Source: G965200765 sp965200765
Lineage (GTDB): Bacteria > Pseudomonadota > Gammaproteobacteria > Arenicellales > JAJDZL01
Reading direction: 5' to 3'
DNA: 64,000 bases
NCBI GenBank assembly: GCA_965200765.1
Contig: OZ241380.1
Location: forward strand, 1,426,001-1,490,000
Shown here: piece after piece, positions 25,750 through 36,269 of the stretch
Layout: the number at the start of each line of letters is the position of its first letter
Numbering within the stretch: position 1 is the first letter of the stretch
Made by a program: the position numbers and the translations under genes
Notes under the pieces: model-generated
Database searches by the model: none
Seen by the model: the letters and a program-made list of their open reading frames with translations, nothing else
Told to the model about the DNA's origin: nothing

Positions 25750-26718
25750 ATGCTAATTCAAAAAAAGAAAGACATTCTCACTAGTGAGATCACACCTCAG
25801 GACGTTTACAAAAATCGTCGAAAGTTCTTGAAGGCGAGTACTGCACTCGCCATTGGCGGTTCAATATCGTTGCTTTCTCTGAATGCAAACAAAGCACGAG
25901 CCGCCAATGATTTTGACAACTTGATCAAGAGTCCATACAGCTCTACGGAAGAAGAGTTGACCGACTACGATGATGTAACTTCCTACAACAATTTTTACGA
26001 ATTTGGTACCGACAAGAAAAGTCCCAAGCGCGAAGCTCACCGGTTGACCACCCGACCGTGGACTCTTGCGGTTGGCGGAGAATGCGAAGCGCCAAAAGAT
26101 TGGGACATTGAAGACATACTCAAGCAGTTTCCACTTGAGGAAAGAATTTATCGGCACCGTTGCGTAGAAGCTTGGTCCATGGTAGTTCCCTGGGTTGGCT
26201 TTTCGTTGGGAGATTTTCTCAAAGTGCATAAGCCGACTTCAAAGGCCAAGTACATTGAAATGACCACACTGGTCAGACCAGAAGAAATGATCGGGCAAAA
26301 GCCCGGACTATTCGGTTCAGTGTTGGATTGGCCGTATCTCGAAGGCCTTCGTATTGATGAAGCGATGAATCCACTCTCGATCTTTGTGGTGGGGCTTTAC
26401 GGTGAAATTTTACCCAATCAGAATGGAGCACCTATTCGTCTGGTTGTGCCATGGAAATACGGATTCAAGGGAGTCAAATCTATTGTCGCTGTAAACTTTA
26501 CAGAAGAGCAACCGGTAAATACGTGGCAGCAACAAGCACCAAACGAGTACGGATTCTACGCCAATGTGAATCCTGAAGTGGACCACCCGCGATGGAGTCA
26601 AGCCACAGAACGACGAGTAGGCAGTTTGTTTGGCAGACAACCCACACTCATGTTCAATGGCTATGCTGAACAAGTTGCGAGTCTGTACTCCGATATGGAT
26701 TTGGCAGTCAATTTCTAG
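25750..26718 (+). CDS. msrP: Protein-methionine-sulfoxide reductase, molybdopterin catalytic subunit MsrP
   Basis: 322-residue periplasmic molybdoenzyme that reduces methionine sulfoxide in envelope proteins, receiving electrons from MsrQ. A twin-arginine signal (NRRKFLKAS, residues 22-30) with ARA-A cleavage near residue 51 directs folded export. The sulfite-oxidase-type Mo-cofactor domain has the Mo-ligand C138 (YRHRCVEAWSMVVPW). The length is close to E. coli MsrP (334). It is followed after 180 nt by msrQ, its standard partner. Confidence 0.94.
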   Translation: MLIQKKKDILTSEITPQDVYKNRRKFLKASTALAIGGSISLLSLNANKARAANDFDNLIKSPYSSTEEELTDYDDVTSYNNFYEFGTDKKSPKREAHRLTTRPWTLAVGGECEAPKDWDIEDILKQFPLEERIYRHRCVEAWSMVVPWVGFSLGDFLKVHKPTSKAKYIEMTTLVRPEEMIGQKPGLFGSVLDWPYLEGLRIDEAMNPLSIFVVGLYGEILPNQNGAPIRLVVPWKYGFKGVKSIVAVNFTEEQPVNTWQQQAPNEYGFYANVNPEVDHPRWSQATERRVGSLFGRQPTLMFNGYAEQVASLYSDMDLAVNF

Positions 26719-26898
26719 AAACTCATTTGTAGCAGACCACAAGCAAACGTGAATAACAATACCGCTTATGGAGTTGTTGTTATGGTTGCTGCCCAATCAT
26801 ACATTTTTTTCAAAATGGACTAATGTAAGTGTATATGCATATTTTGATTTCAATTAGTACGGAATAATGTACTCATTGCAATCCAGCATAGATTACAC

Positions 26899-27531
26899 AT
26901 GAAATTTCCAAGTGCAGCACAACAACGCCTGTGGGTAAAGCGGGCCAAACCTGTTGTTTTTGTGCTTTGTTCTTTGCCACTTACGTTTCTTGGCTATGAC
27001 GTATTTACTGGCAACATCAGCGCAGATCCCATAGAAGATTTTACGCGTGTCACAGGAATCTGGGGGCTTCGCCTGCTCATTATCACACTCGCGATAACGC
27101 CTCTGCGAATTTTGACAGGAGTCAATGCGTTAATTCAGTTGCGGCGAATGCTCGGAGTGTTTTCATTCGTATACATATTATTGCACTTGGCGACCTACGT
27201 AGTTCTGGACCAGTTCTTCAATTTCAATCAGATAGTTGAAGACGTTATTGAACGCTACTACATTTTGTTTGGAATGCTAGCATTCTTGCTCATGATTCCG
27301 CTTGCTGCCACTTCCTGGAATCGAATGATCAAATTGATTGGCGGAAAACGCTGGACAAAGTTGCATCGCTTGGTTTATATCATTGCCCCGCTTGGCATCT
27401 TGCATTTCTACCTTCAGGTCAAAGCTGACATTACCTCGCCGGTACTGCATGGCACAGTTCTAGCGGTACTGCTTGGTTTCAGAATTGTTCATCACAAGCG
27501 TAAGCAACGTGCCCGCACCACCTCTTCTTGA
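26899..27531 (+). CDS. msrQ: MsrP heme-binding membrane subunit MsrQ
   Basis: 210-residue inner-membrane b-type cytochrome of the ferric-reductase-like transmembrane family with about six helices. Conserved heme-ligand histidines are seen in YILLHLATYV and in LHRLVYIIAPLGILHFYLQ. It carries electrons from the quinone pool or a flavin reductase to periplasmic MsrP. The ATG at 26899 starts before a typical short cytoplasmic tail. The 180-nt gap to msrP is larger than usual and holds only a small, weak inverted repeat. Confidence 0.92.
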   Translation: MKFPSAAQQRLWVKRAKPVVFVLCSLPLTFLGYDVFTGNISADPIEDFTRVTGIWGLRLLIITLAITPLRILTGVNALIQLRRMLGVFSFVYILLHLATYVVLDQFFNFNQIVEDVIERYYILFGMLAFLLMIPLAATSWNRMIKLIGGKRWTKLHRLVYIIAPLGILHFYLQVKADITSPVLHGTVLAVLLGFRIVHHKRKQRARTTSS

Positions 27532-27780
27532 AAATCGTCAGGCGTGATACCAAATTTGTTCTGAAGTCTCCGTAGCTTTACGGTGATTCATATTTCAAAC
27601 CAATTGAATTCGGAAACTCTGATGACGTTTTCCAGATTCATACATATTTTGGCGCGAATTGAACAATGAACAAACTTGCAAGCACTCCTGATAGCTGAAT
27701 GGACCCGCATGCTTTGAATCTGACAACCAAGACCCGGCAAGCCGTACAAGTCGCGGTTGCCTGTCCTGAGTAATCGTACT

Positions 27781-29577
27781 ATGAACAACACACACGCCAA
27801 GAACATCAACACCTGGAAGTCCCTGCACACTTTGGGGCAGTATCTTTGGGGTTATCGATTGCGCATTGCAATCGCAATGGTATTCCTGATTCTGGCGAAA
27901 ATTGCAACGATTGCAGTGCCAATAACCATGAAAGAGCTGGTTGATTGGTTCGACACTACAGTGAATCCGTCTCCTGTTGTTGCAATACCGATATTCTTGC
28001 TTTTCACTTACGGACTGCTTGGCTTTTTCAGAATAATTTTTGAAGAATTTCGCAACGTGATCTTTGCACGGGCATCACAACGTGTCGTTCGAAACGTAGG
28101 AGTAAAGGTGTTTCGACACCTGCATCAGCTATCGCATGCCTTTCATCAGAATCGGGAAACTGGCGCAGTGTCGCGCGATATAGAGCGTGGCACTCGCGGA
28201 GTCAATTACATTTTGTTTTTTCTGGCATTCAGCATTATTCCAACCCTCTTTGAAATCACTGTTGTCTGTGTGTATCTTGCAGTCGAATTCAAGTGGTATT
28301 TCGCAACAATCACGATTTTCACAGTTGTCGTTTACAGTATCTTCACCTTGGTAATCACGAATTGGCGCACACAATTTCGAGTGCGGATGAACGAAGCGGA
28401 AAGCCGCGCGAACACCTCCAGCGTGGATGCGTTGCTGAATTATGAAACCGTCAAATATTTCGGGAATCTGGAATTTGAAGTTCAACGCTATGATCGGGAT
28501 CTGATCCTTTGGGAAAAAGAGTCCATAAAAAGTGAAACCTCGCTGGCTTTTCTGAATCTTGGGCAAGGACTGTTCATCTCCATTGGAATAATCTGGCTGC
28601 TTTTTCTGGCGGCTGATGGCATTATCACAGGCGAGATGACCCTCGGTGACTTCATCATGCTGAATGCTTTTCTGCTACAGATGTATATTCCGCTGAATTT
28701 TCTTGGCACTACGTTTCGAGAAATCAATCACGCCTTGACGGATATGGACCGAATGTTCAACCTGCTGTCAATTGAAGACAAGATACCCCAATCCGAGAAT
28801 GCACCACCATTGCAGATTACAGTGCCAGAAGTTGAATTCAGGAATGTTTCATTCGGTTATTCCCAAAGACGTCAAATTCTGAAAAATATCAGCTTTCAAG
28901 TTCCGTCGGGGCAAAAAGTGGCAATCGTCGGTCCCAGCGGCGCAGGCAAGTCAACGATTGTTCGACTCCTGTTTCGATTCTACGACGTTACTGACGGTAG
29001 CATTTTGATTGACAATCAGGACATAAGGGAAGTGAACCTGGATTCTCTTCAGGCAGCTATCGGAGTGGTGCCACAGGACACAGTACTATTCAACAACACT
29101 CTTGAATACAATATCTGCTATGGCCGCGCAGACTGTTCATCAGATGAACGCGACGAAGCCGTGGCCAAGTCACAACTCGCTACGTTCATTCAAAATCTGC
29201 CAGACGGCTACAACACTGTTGTCGGCGAACGCGGCTTGAAACTTTCCGGCGGTGAAAAGCAAAGAGTTTCCATCGCCAGAACCTTGCTTAAAGATCCACC
29301 GATATTGATACTGGATGAAGCCACTTCATCACTGGACACAAAATCCGAGAGCAGGATTCAGGATGCGCTTGAAACAGTAGCCGCGAATCGAACCACGCTG
29401 GTCATTGCCCACCGGCTATCAACAATCGCGGATGCTGATTTGATTCTGGTTCTCCAGGATGGTCAAATCGTTGAACAAGGCACGCACTTCAAATTGCTGG
29501 AGCAACAGGGTTTGTACGCCGAGATGTGGCACTTGCAACGAAAGGAAAAAGAAAAAGAATCAATGGAAAAACTTTGA
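27781..29577 (+). CDS. Atm1/HMT1-type ABC exporter (half-transporter)
   Basis: 598-residue half-size ABC exporter. An N-terminal membrane domain of six helices (about 15-320) is followed by the ATPase domain with Walker A GPSGAGKST, signature LSGGEKQR, Walker B ILILDEATSSLD and switch His (IAHRLST). The sequences FHQNRETGAVSRDIERGTRG and NYETVKYFGN are hallmarks of the Atm1 group, which exports glutathione-linked sulfur or metal compounds and supports Fe-S or heavy-metal homeostasis. The frame opens at TTG 27757, but the ATG at 27781 is the likely start. It converges with purL. Confidence 0.9.
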   Translation: MNNTHAKNINTWKSLHTLGQYLWGYRLRIAIAMVFLILAKIATIAVPITMKELVDWFDTTVNPSPVVAIPIFLLFTYGLLGFFRIIFEEFRNVIFARASQRVVRNVGVKVFRHLHQLSHAFHQNRETGAVSRDIERGTRGVNYILFFLAFSIIPTLFEITVVCVYLAVEFKWYFATITIFTVVVYSIFTLVITNWRTQFRVRMNEAESRANTSSVDALLNYETVKYFGNLEFEVQRYDRDLILWEKESIKSETSLAFLNLGQGLFISIGIIWLLFLAADGIITGEMTLGDFIMLNAFLLQMYIPLNFLGTTFREINHALTDMDRMFNLLSIEDKIPQSENAPPLQITVPEVEFRNVSFGYSQRRQILKNISFQVPSGQKVAIVGPSGAGKSTIVRLLFRFYDVTDGSILIDNQDIREVNLDSLQAAIGVVPQDTVLFNNTLEYNICYGRADCSSDERDEAVAKSQLATFIQNLPDGYNTVVGERGLKLSGGEKQRVSIARTLLKDPPILILDEATSSLDTKSESRIQDALETVAANRTTLVIAHRLSTIADADLILVLQDGQIVEQGTHFKLLEQQGLYAEMWHLQRKEKEKESMEKL

Positions 29578-29619
29578 TGATTCCGCGTAGTCAACTATTG
29601 TGGATTTCACAAATCTGCT

Positions 29620-32600
29620 CTAAGCTGAATCCAACCATCTTCGGGCATTTCTAAACAATTCCATCCACGGGCTGTATTCTCCCCAGTGCGGTGGCGCCCA
29701 TGAGTACTGAACAGCTCTGAAAGATCTTTCCGGATGCGGCATCATCGCGGCAATACGGCCATCCAGATTGGAAACTGCGGCCACTGCATATTCGGAGCCG
29801 TTGGGATTGGCAGGATATTTCATAGTGGCCTCCCCATTATTTGTTGCATAGCGAAGCATAATTTGCCCATGCTGACGCATTTTCTTCAGAATTTTCTTGT
29901 TCCGAAATTTCATCCGCCCTTCACCATGTGCTACCACAACCGGCAATAACTCCGTATCCAGGCCTTCGGTGAAAATACTGCCGCTTGGTGTCACTTCAAC
30001 CATGGCCAAGCGTGCTTCAAAGCTAGTTGACCTGTTGGTAAGCAAGAGAGGCCAGTGGTCAGCTCCGGGAATGATATGATTGAGTTCTGTCAGGACTTGA
30101 CAACCATTGCATACTCCCAAAGCAAACTTGTTTTCATCTGAAAAGAACTCGGTAAAGATGCCCTTCAGGTTACTTTCCAAATGAATGGTTGCTGCCCAGC
30201 CGCGCCCGGCACCCAGTACATCACCGAAAGAAAATCCGCCGCACATTGCAAGTCCATGATATCGACGAAGATCCTCTCTACCATCAATCAAGTCTGTCAT
30301 CATCACATCATAAGCGTCAAAACCTGCATGGGTAAATGCGGCGGCCATTTCCATTTGTCCATTCACGCCCCGCTCCCTCATAATTGCAATTTGCGGCCGA
30401 TGTTTGCCAGAGATATTGAATGGTGCAAAATCCTTCTCGCCAAAGCGACAATTCAAACCTGGATCATCTTCATCCTGTAATTGATCAAACTGTTGCTGTG
30501 CACAATCAGAGCTGTCGCGCAAACTTTGAATATGATAAGAGGTTTCAGACCATAAACGATGCAGTTCAGTTCGAGTACTCTCGAATATTGAGGTTTCAGT
30601 TTTCGTAATTGATACTTTATTGGCTATATCAGTCGTACCGATGTCGTGCACCACTGAAGCCAACTCGAATTCCGTAAAAATCGCCATGACCTGTTCGAGA
30701 TCGCATTCCCGAACTTGAATGACAGCACCAAGTTCTTCATTGAATAAAAATGGAATTGGCTCTTGTTCCCCGACATCAATGCTGAGTCCGACTCTGCCCG
30801 CGAAAGCCATTTCAATCAGGCATACAAACAATCCTCCGTCCGAGCGATCATGGTACGCCAGAATCAGTTTCTGCTTGGCCAGTTTCCCAATCGCCTCGAA
30901 AAAAGCCGCCAATAGTTTCGGGGTTTCCACGTCTGGTACATGAGCTGATTGCAAATTGAAAGCTTGAAACAAACTGGACATGCCAAGCCGATTCAATCCC
31001 TGCCCCAAATCAACCAGCAACAATCTGGACTCTTCATTGCTGTGCAACTGCGGTGTCATACCACCACGCACTTCTTGCAGAGTTGCAAATGCCGATACAA
31101 TCAAAGATACAGGTGAGTAGACTTTCTTGTCAGTTTCTGAATCCTTGTCGTACCACATTGCTTGCATGGACATGGAATCCTTGCCCACCGGAATAGACAA
31201 GGACAAGTCAATGCACAAACGCGATGCCGCTTCTACAGCATCGTACAGTTTTGCCTCTTCCCCGGAAATTTCAGTGGCCGCCATCCAGTTGGCACCAAGC
31301 TTCACATCTGACAGCGATGACACGTTGGTTGATCGAAGATTGGTCAATGCTTCGCCAATAGCCATGCGAGCGCTTGCCGGGGCATTGATGACCGCTATCG
31401 GAGTGCGTTCACCAACTGCCATGGCTTCGCCTTCGTATGATTCATAACTTGCCAGGGTAACCGCTGCATCAGCAACCGGCACCTGCCAAGGTCCAACCAT
31501 TTGATCGCGGTGTACCAATCCGGTTACAGTTCGATCTCCAATTGTTATCAAAAAACTTTTATCAGCAACACTTGGCATGTGCAACACTCGAGTTACGCAT
31601 TCCTGAAATTCCAGTTTGTCAATCGCCGACTCTTCTACAGAGACTGACAGTCTTGATGCAATACGTTTCTTCTGTGGATTATTTTCAAACAGAAAATCCA
31701 TGTCCAAATCAACCACAGACGGTTCGGTTGACTCGAAATCGTGAACAACAAAACTGCGTGATTGCGTGGTCACACCCACCACTGCAAATGGACACAATTC
31801 TCGTTCACAAATCGCCTTGAATCGTTTCAAACTGTTCTTGTCAATCGCAAGGACAAATCTTTCTTGTGCTTCATTGCACCAGATTTGCATCGGTGTCATG
31901 CTTCGATCGTCATTGGGTATATCACGCAACCAGATTTTTGCCCCCAAATCGGAGTCTCGTACAATTTCCGGCAAAGCATTGGACAGACCGCCTGCACCGA
32001 CATCATGGATTGACAAAATCGGATTCTTTTCTCCCAGATTGGCGCACTGGTCAATGACTTCCTGACAGCGACGTTGCATTTCAGGATTGCTTCGTTGAAC
32101 AGAAGAAAACTCAATTTCTTCTTTGTACTGACCTTGCGATTGCGACGATGCGGAACCACCACCCAAGCCAATAAGCATTGCTGGTCCCCCAATTGTAATC
32201 AGCAAGTTGCCTACACTGAGTTTTTTCTTCTGCACTTGCGGTGCCTTGATTCGCCCGATTCCACCTGCATACATAATGGGTTTGTGATAGCCATACCAAA
32301 GATCACGGTCTTCAACCGCTTCTTCAAGTGTTCGAAAAAATCCACCCAAACACGGACGACCAAACTCATTGTTGAACGACGCGGCACCGAGCGGTCCCTG
32401 AATCATGATGCTAAGCGGCACAGCAATTCCTACGGCTGACTCATCAGTGTTTTCCCAAGGGTGCCTGAATTCCGGAATTTTCAGGCTTGAAACAGTAAAA
32501 CCACACAATCCAGCTTTGGGTTTTCCCGCTCTTCCAGTTGCACTACCATCCCGAATTTCTCCCCCTGCCCCTGTGGCTGCGCCTTCATAAGGATAAATCG

Positions 32601-33537
32601 CGGTTGGATGATTGTGAGTTTCGGCCTTGAATATCACATGAGAAAGTTCATCCACATTTTGGTACAGACGGTCACGAAGATTGCAAGCCAGAACTGAAGC
32701 TTGATTGCCTGCAATGACACAGGCATTGTCATCGTAGGCGACAAGCGTGCCTGCCGGATTTGTTTGATGTGTCTCGCGTATCATTGAAAACAAAGATTTG
32801 TTTTTCAGTTCGTTGTCAATTTCCCACAAAGAATTGAAGATTTTGTGTCGACAATGCTCCGAATTTACTAGCGCGTACATCATCAACTCTGCATCTGTCG
32901 GATTCCTGTCTTTGCGATTGAAATATTCCCGTATTCCCAAAAGCTCATCTGTTGAAAGAGCGAGTCCAAATTCGACATTGGTTTTTTCTAGCTGGTCGTC
33001 AAGAGTAATGTGTCCAAGCGAACCCGGCTGGTAATGTGCGAAAATACTTTCGATACTGTCCGGATGGCGAACTGCAGATTGAATCATCCGGTCTTGTAGC
33101 ACAATCAACAATTTGCCAACGGCAGAACGACAATCTTCAACGGGACAATCCTCGGCGCATCCCACCACCCATCGCATACCCATGACTACCCCGGTCACGT
33201 CTTCAAACCCGCAACGATTCAGGATGTTCGTGGCTTTTGACGACCAAGGGGATATCGTCCCGATTCTTGGTACTGTGACAAAGGTAAGTTCATCAATTGT
33301 TTCCACAGGTTCGACAGAATATCCACCCAGCAGGTAAAGCAGGACTTTGGATACCGTTGGCTGGATCGGGGTGGTACTGGCGATGAAATAGACCCGTTTG
33401 GAATGAAGTGAGGTCAAACGAGGGTCGAGCATTCGGATCGCTTCGAGTACTTTCGGGTTGTCTTTTGTAGCACTACCAGAAGTGCCATTCACCTGCAAAA
33501 TATTCAATTCTTTCGGAACTGGTTTTGTAGTTGTCAT
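29620..33537 (-). CDS. purL: Phosphoribosylformylglycinamidine synthase PurL (single-chain)
   Basis: 1,305-residue enzyme of the fourth step of purine synthesis: FGAR + glutamine + ATP to FGAM. Large-type PurL contains an N-terminal PurS-like part, a linker, two AIRS-type domains (ATPase, for example HNHPTAIYPYEGAATGAGGE) and a C-terminal glutaminase with nucleophile Cys in GVCNGCQ and His/Glu in PHPERSFR. The single-chain form is typical of Gammaproteobacteria. It lies 108 nt downstream of purC on the same strand, so dapA-purC-purL may be one unit. No disruption seen. Confidence 0.97.
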   Translation of the reverse strand: MTTTKPVPKELNILQVNGTSGSATKDNPKVLEAIRMLDPRLTSLHSKRVYFIASTTPIQPTVSKVLLYLLGGYSVEPVETIDELTFVTVPRIGTISPWSSKATNILNRCGFEDVTGVVMGMRWVVGCAEDCPVEDCRSAVGKLLIVLQDRMIQSAVRHPDSIESIFAHYQPGSLGHITLDDQLEKTNVEFGLALSTDELLGIREYFNRKDRNPTDAELMMYALVNSEHCRHKIFNSLWEIDNELKNKSLFSMIRETHQTNPAGTLVAYDDNACVIAGNQASVLACNLRDRLYQNVDELSHVIFKAETHNHPTAIYPYEGAATGAGGEIRDGSATGRAGKPKAGLCGFTVSSLKIPEFRHPWENTDESAVGIAVPLSIMIQGPLGAASFNNEFGRPCLGGFFRTLEEAVEDRDLWYGYHKPIMYAGGIGRIKAPQVQKKKLSVGNLLITIGGPAMLIGLGGGSASSQSQGQYKEEIEFSSVQRSNPEMQRRCQEVIDQCANLGEKNPILSIHDVGAGGLSNALPEIVRDSDLGAKIWLRDIPNDDRSMTPMQIWCNEAQERFVLAIDKNSLKRFKAICERELCPFAVVGVTTQSRSFVVHDFESTEPSVVDLDMDFLFENNPQKKRIASRLSVSVEESAIDKLEFQECVTRVLHMPSVADKSFLITIGDRTVTGLVHRDQMVGPWQVPVADAAVTLASYESYEGEAMAVGERTPIAVINAPASARMAIGEALTNLRSTNVSSLSDVKLGANWMAATEISGEEAKLYDAVEAASRLCIDLSLSIPVGKDSMSMQAMWYDKDSETDKKVYSPVSLIVSAFATLQEVRGGMTPQLHSNEESRLLLVDLGQGLNRLGMSSLFQAFNLQSAHVPDVETPKLLAAFFEAIGKLAKQKLILAYHDRSDGGLFVCLIEMAFAGRVGLSIDVGEQEPIPFLFNEELGAVIQVRECDLEQVMAIFTEFELASVVHDIGTTDIANKVSITKTETSIFESTRTELHRLWSETSYHIQSLRDSSDCAQQQFDQLQDEDDPGLNCRFGEKDFAPFNISGKHRPQIAIMRERGVNGQMEMAAAFTHAGFDAYDVMMTDLIDGREDLRRYHGLAMCGGFSFGDVLGAGRGWAATIHLESNLKGIFTEFFSDENKFALGVCNGCQVLTELNHIIPGADHWPLLLTNRSTSFEARLAMVEVTPSGSIFTEGLDTELLPVVVAHGEGRMKFRNKKILKKMRQHGQIMLRYATNNGEATMKYPANPNGSEYAVAAVSNLDGRIAAMMPHPERSFRAVQYSWAPPHWGEYSPWMELFRNARRWLDSA

Positions 33538-33645
33538 GAGTGAAATTTCGGCAGTAAGATTTTCCGCGTTTAGCCAATTCGCCGCTTGGCCAAAGGCATG
33601 TGAGGTTGATAATGTACTTCGGTTGTCTGGAATAATGTGGTGCGA

Positions 33646-34365
33646 CTAAACGTTCGGTAATTTGATTCCAAGCCGTGTTGCTGCTATCTGATAAGATTCG
33701 ACCACATCTCCCAAGTCTTGCCGAAATCGGTCTTTGTCCAGCCTTTCATGGGTATCTGCATCCCACAATCGGCAACCATCAGGAGTAAATTCGTCACCCA
33801 AATAGAGTTTGCCATCAAAGCGACCAAATTCCAGTTTGAAGTCCACTAAAATAATTCCCGCGTTTTTGAACAACGACACAAGCGCAGAGTTGGTAGCAAA
33901 CGACAAGTCTTTCATTTGAACCACTTCGTCTTTACTTGCCCATCCAAATGATTCTATATGGTATTCATTGATCATCGGGTCGTGACGCTCGTCGTCTTTG
34001 AGAAAAAATTCAAAAGTGGGGGGATTCAGCTTGAGGCCTTCTTCTACACCCAGTCGACGACAAATGGAACCCGCCGCGATATTCCGAATGACGCACTCTA
34101 CCGGAACCATGTCAAGAAACTTGACCAATGAACGATTGCCATCAGTCAATTCCTCAAAATGGGTTGGAACTCCACTGTTTTCCAAATACTGCATAATGAA
34201 TGCGTTGAAGTAGTTGTTCACAATCCCTTTGCGATCCAAGGCTTTAACCTTGCGACCATCAAATGCCGAAGTATCGTCGCGAAACTCCAATATCAACTGC
34301 TTTTCATTGTCTGTTCGGAAGACCGATTTGGCCTTGCCCGAATACAACAAATTTCTATCATTCAT
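33646..34365 (-). CDS. purC: SAICAR synthetase PurC
   Basis: 239-residue phosphoribosylaminoimidazole-succinocarboxamide synthase, which joins CAIR to aspartate with ATP in purine synthesis. It starts MNDRNLLYSGKAKSVF and contains FRDDTSAFDG, VPVECVIRNIAAGS and the ATP-grasp-like Asp-rich segment LVDFKLEFGRF. The length is normal. Only 33 nt separate it from dapA upstream, so a shared message is likely. In many gammaproteobacteria bamC sits between dapA and purC; it is absent here. Confidence 0.97.
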   Translation of the reverse strand: MNDRNLLYSGKAKSVFRTDNEKQLILEFRDDTSAFDGRKVKALDRKGIVNNYFNAFIMQYLENSGVPTHFEELTDGNRSLVKFLDMVPVECVIRNIAAGSICRRLGVEEGLKLNPPTFEFFLKDDERHDPMINEYHIESFGWASKDEVVQMKDLSFATNSALVSLFKNAGIILVDFKLEFGRFDGKLYLGDEFTPDGCRLWDADTHERLDKDRFRQDLGDVVESYQIAATRLGIKLPNV

Positions 34366-34398
34366 GTTTTGTATTACCCTGCATTGTCCTGATGACAG

Positions 34399-35277
34399 TC
34401 AAATGACTTGTGCGAAGTGCATCGCCGCCCGCACTCGATCGTAATGTTCACTAGCTAGCGGCACTAGTGGCAATCGCAGACAGTTTTTAATATGGCCTTG
34501 CTGCGACACGCACCATTTTGCCGGAATCGGATTTGAGTCGACAAATACTGCTTCATGCAATGGTGCCAGCTTGTCATTCAATTCAACGGCTTTTTCTTCG
34601 TCGCCTGCAACAGCGGCTTCACACATCTGGTGCATCAAGGAAGGTGCTACATTCGCGGTGACTGATATAGTCCCCTTTCCACCTGCAAGCATGAGATCAA
34701 GTGCAGCTGTATCTTGGCCGGAGTACGATACAAAGTCTTCCGACGTATTCTCAATCAGACGCCGGCCTCTTTCAATATCCGCGGTTGCATCCTTGATTCC
34801 TACGATGTTGTCGATTTGACTCAGGCGTACAACCGTGTCATTATGCAAATCCACCGAAGTGCGGCTTGGGACATTGTAGAGAATTAGAGGCATAGTTGAT
34901 GACGATTCCGCAATTGTTTTGAAGTGCTTGTACAAACCTTCCTGGTTTGGCTTGTTGTAGTACGGCACGACTAGCAGGCAAGCATCTGCACCAACATCGC
35001 AGGCGGCTTCTGTCAATTCAACTGCTTCTGCTGTACTATTGGAACCGGTACCCGCGATTACCGGAATCCGGCCTTTTGCAAATTCAAGAGTCTTTTGAAT
35101 TACTACCCGATGCTCTTCATGTGACAATGTTGAAGATTCACCGGTCGTTCCAACCGAAACAATTGCATCGGTACCGGAATTTATGTGATGTTCCACCAAT
35201 CTCTCCAATGATTCAAGGTCTAGCGACCCATCTTCATTCATTGGTGTTACCAAAGCTACAATGCTTCCTGTAATCAT
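34399..35277 (-). CDS. dapA: 4-hydroxy-tetrahydrodipicolinate synthase DapA
   Basis: 292-residue aldolase-type enzyme that condenses pyruvate with aspartate semialdehyde, the first committed step of lysine and meso-DAP synthesis. It shows GTTGES (phosphate/carboxylate site), the catalytic Tyr of YNVPSRT, and the Schiff-base Lys of VGIKDATAD. The start MITGSIVALVTPMNEDG matches the family. First gene of a probable dapA-purC(-purL) unit. The AT-rich 990-bp region upstream should hold its promoter. Confidence 0.97.
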   Translation of the reverse strand: MITGSIVALVTPMNEDGSLDLESLERLVEHHINSGTDAIVSVGTTGESSTLSHEEHRVVIQKTLEFAKGRIPVIAGTGSNSTAEAVELTEAACDVGADACLLVVPYYNKPNQEGLYKHFKTIAESSSTMPLILYNVPSRTSVDLHNDTVVRLSQIDNIVGIKDATADIERGRRLIENTSEDFVSYSGQDTAALDLMLAGGKGTISVTANVAPSLMHQMCEAAVAGDEEKAVELNDKLAPLHEAVFVDSNPIPAKWCVSQQGHIKNCLRLPLVPLASEHYDRVRAAMHFAQVI

Positions 35278-36269
35278 GTTCGTTTCTCTTCAGGAGTTGG
35301 TTTTGATGTCTTAACGACAGTGAAACGGTTGCTCAGGCATTATACGCCTTGAGCTTGATTAATGATAGAGCAAGTCACACATGAAAATGACAAATTTTTC
35401 AATTTTTGCAAAATAATCACATTAACTCATATCATTTTCCGAAAATAAAGACAAAAACTGCTTCAATTCGATTTTGTAGATGAGACAAATTTCTAGAAAT
35501 ATTTGCCGGATTTGTTGAAGCCCGGTGTTCTGTTCTATGTCAGAACATTGAGGCTCACCTGTTCTTAGTCTTCACATTCATGTTCTCAAGAAAATCCTGC
35601 TTCTCGAACCTGTTTGACATATTCAGGAATGTTCAGTTTGGATCAAATTACCCGAAGAATGAGTGTAGCAAAAAAGTAAAACTTGACAAAATCCAGACAG
35701 ATAGCAAGCGTAAATTTTCTCTTCACACTCTGTTACTTAATTTGTTGTATGTAAAATTTATCGATTGCAGTAAAGGCAACAATAATCACTACAATCGAAT
35801 ATTAGAGTCTAAAACTCTGAAAATTGAAATGATAATTTGTTATTCACAAACAGTTAATCGTTTTTCCCTGTAAGAGCTGATAATCCCCAAGAAACTGGAC
35901 TTTTACAGCCTTTGTGAAACGCCTCAATTCTATTGAGGAATTGCATTCTCAAGCTTGGAGTCATCGTGATTTCAATTGAAACAAGACTAACACCATACTG
36001 TGCAAAGAATTTCACTTCCCTACCGCTAATTGTTTTGCAAAGCTTTCTAGAATTGAGTCAATAGCACGTAGTTTGTAGAATATATTGGCATTTGCACTCA
36101 TACAATTTATTCACACAAACAATCCATGTATATTTCGTTCATATTTAAAACTGGAATTAGTAGATTCTTTCAATCTACAGAAACGAAAACCTGAAAATTT
36201 TTTATATCAATTGAACTGTTGCCCATACTTTCTTGTGTCGATTCCAATGTTTTTTCAATTATTTTGCTT
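35278..36269. other. AT-rich non-coding region with TGTTCT hexamer cluster
   Basis: About 1 kb with no convincing gene; the longest frames (97 codons at 35580 and 77 codons at 36085 and 36233, plus strand) have low-complexity AT-driven composition and no motifs. Four direct TGTTCT hexamers start at 35526, 35531, 35560 and 35581, and one inverted copy is at 35542-35547, where it forms a hairpin (35526-35532 with 35541-35547). The region contains the dapA promoter at its left. An unrecognised small RNA is possible but not shown. Confidence 0.45.

Noticed and set aside
35580..35873. 97-codon plus-strand frame upstream of dapA
   Set aside because: AT-driven composition, no motif, no ribosome site.
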